From: Fidelibacterota bacterium
GTDB lineage: Bacteria > Fidelibacterota > Marinisomatia > Marinisomatales > TCS56
Assembly (NCBI GenBank): GCA_013203015.1
Contig: JABMPO010000105.1
Location: forward strand, 1 to 15,658
DNA length: 15,658 nt
Direction: 5' to 3'
Made by a program: the position numbers and the translations under genes. The notes under the pieces are model-generated. The model was not told where the DNA came from, made no database searches, and was given only the letters and a program-made list of their open reading frames with translations. Of the stretch, positions 15,398 through 15,658 are shown piece after piece (positions within the stretch are counted from its first letter, which is position 1; each line of letters begins with the position of its first letter).

Positions 15398-15471
15398 GGC
15401 GTCGTGCCAGTGCGGTTTAATGGGGTCCCGATTTATCGGGACAAAACCGCGATTCAATTGGATAAACGATT
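15398..15471 (+). pseudogene. Degenerate tRNA-Cys-like copy interrupted by a palindrome
   Basis: Bases 15398-15425 match the first 28 bases of the intact tRNA-Cys at 15499 in 26 of 28 positions. The anticodon region is then replaced by TCCCGATTTATCGGGA, after which CAAAACCG (15442-15449) again matches the intact gene. The remainder up to about 15471 aligns only loosely, with a deletion in the variable/T-arm region. No acceptor 3' strand can pair with the intact 5' strand, and there is no GCA anticodon, so it cannot make a normal tRNA. The alignment was done by eye; the exact right end is uncertain. Confidence 0.6.
15425..15442. repeat. 18-base palindrome inside the tRNA-Cys copy, nested in an outer stem
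   Basis: GTCCCGATTTATCGGGAC pairs with itself over 8 bases each side. It is flanked by GCGGTTT (15412-15418) and AAACCGC (15444-15450), which would form an outer 7-base-pair stem and make a two-part hairpin. There is no T-run after it, so it does not look like an intrinsic terminator. Confidence 0.7.
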
Positions 15472-15498
15472 GTCAGTTCATTAATAAAGTTATACCAT

Positions 15499-15572
15499 GG
15501 CGTCGTGCCAGAGCGGTCTAATGGGGCGGTTTGCAAAACCGTTTTTCATCGGTTCGAATCCGATCGACGCCT
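15499..15572 (+). tRNA. tRNA-Cys(GCA)
   Basis: A 74-nt tRNA. The acceptor stem GGCGTCG (15499-15505) pairs with CGACGCC (15565-15571), and the discriminator is T15572, as expected for tRNA-Cys. The anticodon stem GCGGT/ACCGT (one G-T pair) encloses TTGCAAA, with anticodon GCA at 15533-15535. The T-arm is ATCGG-TTCGAAT-CCGAT. The 3' CCA is not encoded. It reads TGC and TGT. Confidence 0.96.
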
Positions 15573-15579
15573 CAGAATA

Positions 15580-15614
15580 AATTATGAATTAATAATTACG
15601 AATTCTTAATTCAT
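15580..15614. repeat. Five in-phase AATT-led 7-mers forming an inverted repeat
   Basis: Five adjacent 7-mers all begin with AATT: AATTATG, AATTAAT, AATTACG, AATTCTT and AATTCAT. The stretch also contains an 11-base inverted repeat (TTATGAATTAA at 15582-15592 and TTAATTCATAA at 15606-15616) and a smaller inner stem. It lies between tRNA-Cys and tRNA-Leu. It could be a short tandem repeat derivative, or a hairpin that separates the tRNAs during processing. Confidence 0.6.
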
Positions 15615-15620
15615 AAATCC

Positions 15621-15658
15621 GCCCGGGTGGTGGAATTGGTAGACACAAGGGACTTAAA
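15621..15658 (+). tRNA. tRNA-Leu(TAA), 5' part cut by window end
   Basis: GCCCGGGTGGTGGAATTGG opens the tRNA as in bacterial tRNA-Leu. The D-arm GGTAGACAC continues into the anticodon stem strand AGGGA (15648-15652) and loop CTTAAA, with anticodon TAA at 15655-15657. The right half lies outside the window. It would read TTA and, by wobble, TTG. Confidence 0.85.

Noticed and set aside
1..15658. CRISPR arrays, insertion sequences, phage genes, defence or toxin systems
   Set aside because: No spaced direct repeats, transposase motifs, integrase or restriction/defence signatures were found on either strand; the genes are core housekeeping or envelope genes.

Overview
The window is a gene-dense stretch of a low-GC (clearly AT-rich) Gram-negative genome. 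It holds 17 protein-coding genes, all on the + strand, followed by a tRNA cluster at the right end. The Gram-negative reading comes from an outer-membrane beta-barrel protein (3-2804), a BamD-like lipoprotein (3744-4544) and FtsEX. A peptidase/propeller/barrel fusion, a DUF5683 protein and a BamD-like protein side by side, with tightly overlapping genes, fit an FCB-type or candidate-phylum lineage (for example Marinimicrobia or Calditrichota-like). That placement is inference and cannot be proved from this sequence.

Layout. (a) 3-4544, envelope block: an N-terminally cut zinc-metallopeptidase/beta-propeller/Omp85-like barrel fusion, a DUF5683 membrane protein, and a BamD-like TPR lipoprotein. 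(b) 4541-6048: nadD (NAD biosynthesis) and a CaCA-type Ca2+/Na+ antiporter, joined by 4-base overlaps. (c) 6111-7633: ftsE-ftsX. (d) 7690-10835: the heat-shock set hrcA-grpE-dnaJ, with no dnaK between grpE and dnaJ, followed by a ComEA-like helix-hairpin-helix protein. A good sigma70-type promoter lies so close to hrcA that the mRNA would be nearly or fully leaderless. (e) 10853-12700: an unrecognised membrane-anchored protein, then rsmD and coaD. (f) 12745-15209: an FmdB-type zinc ribbon protein, the ribosome-assembly GTPase obgE, and dprA. (g) 15302-15658: tRNA-Ser(GCT), a degenerate tRNA-Cys-like copy carrying an 18-nt palindrome, intact tRNA-Cys(GCA), an AATT-phased 7-mer repeat, and the 5' half of tRNA-Leu(TAA) cut by the window end.

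Most of the content is housekeeping: cofactor synthesis, chaperones, ribosome maturation and assembly, and division. Start/stop overlaps at nadD, the antiporter, ftsX, grpE, dnaJ, the ComEA-like gene, coaD and dprA imply translational coupling and a few long operons. The least described material is the three-domain fusion with its two neighbours, the 246-residue unknown, and the damaged tRNA-Cys copy. I see no CRISPR array, insertion sequence, phage gene or defence system.
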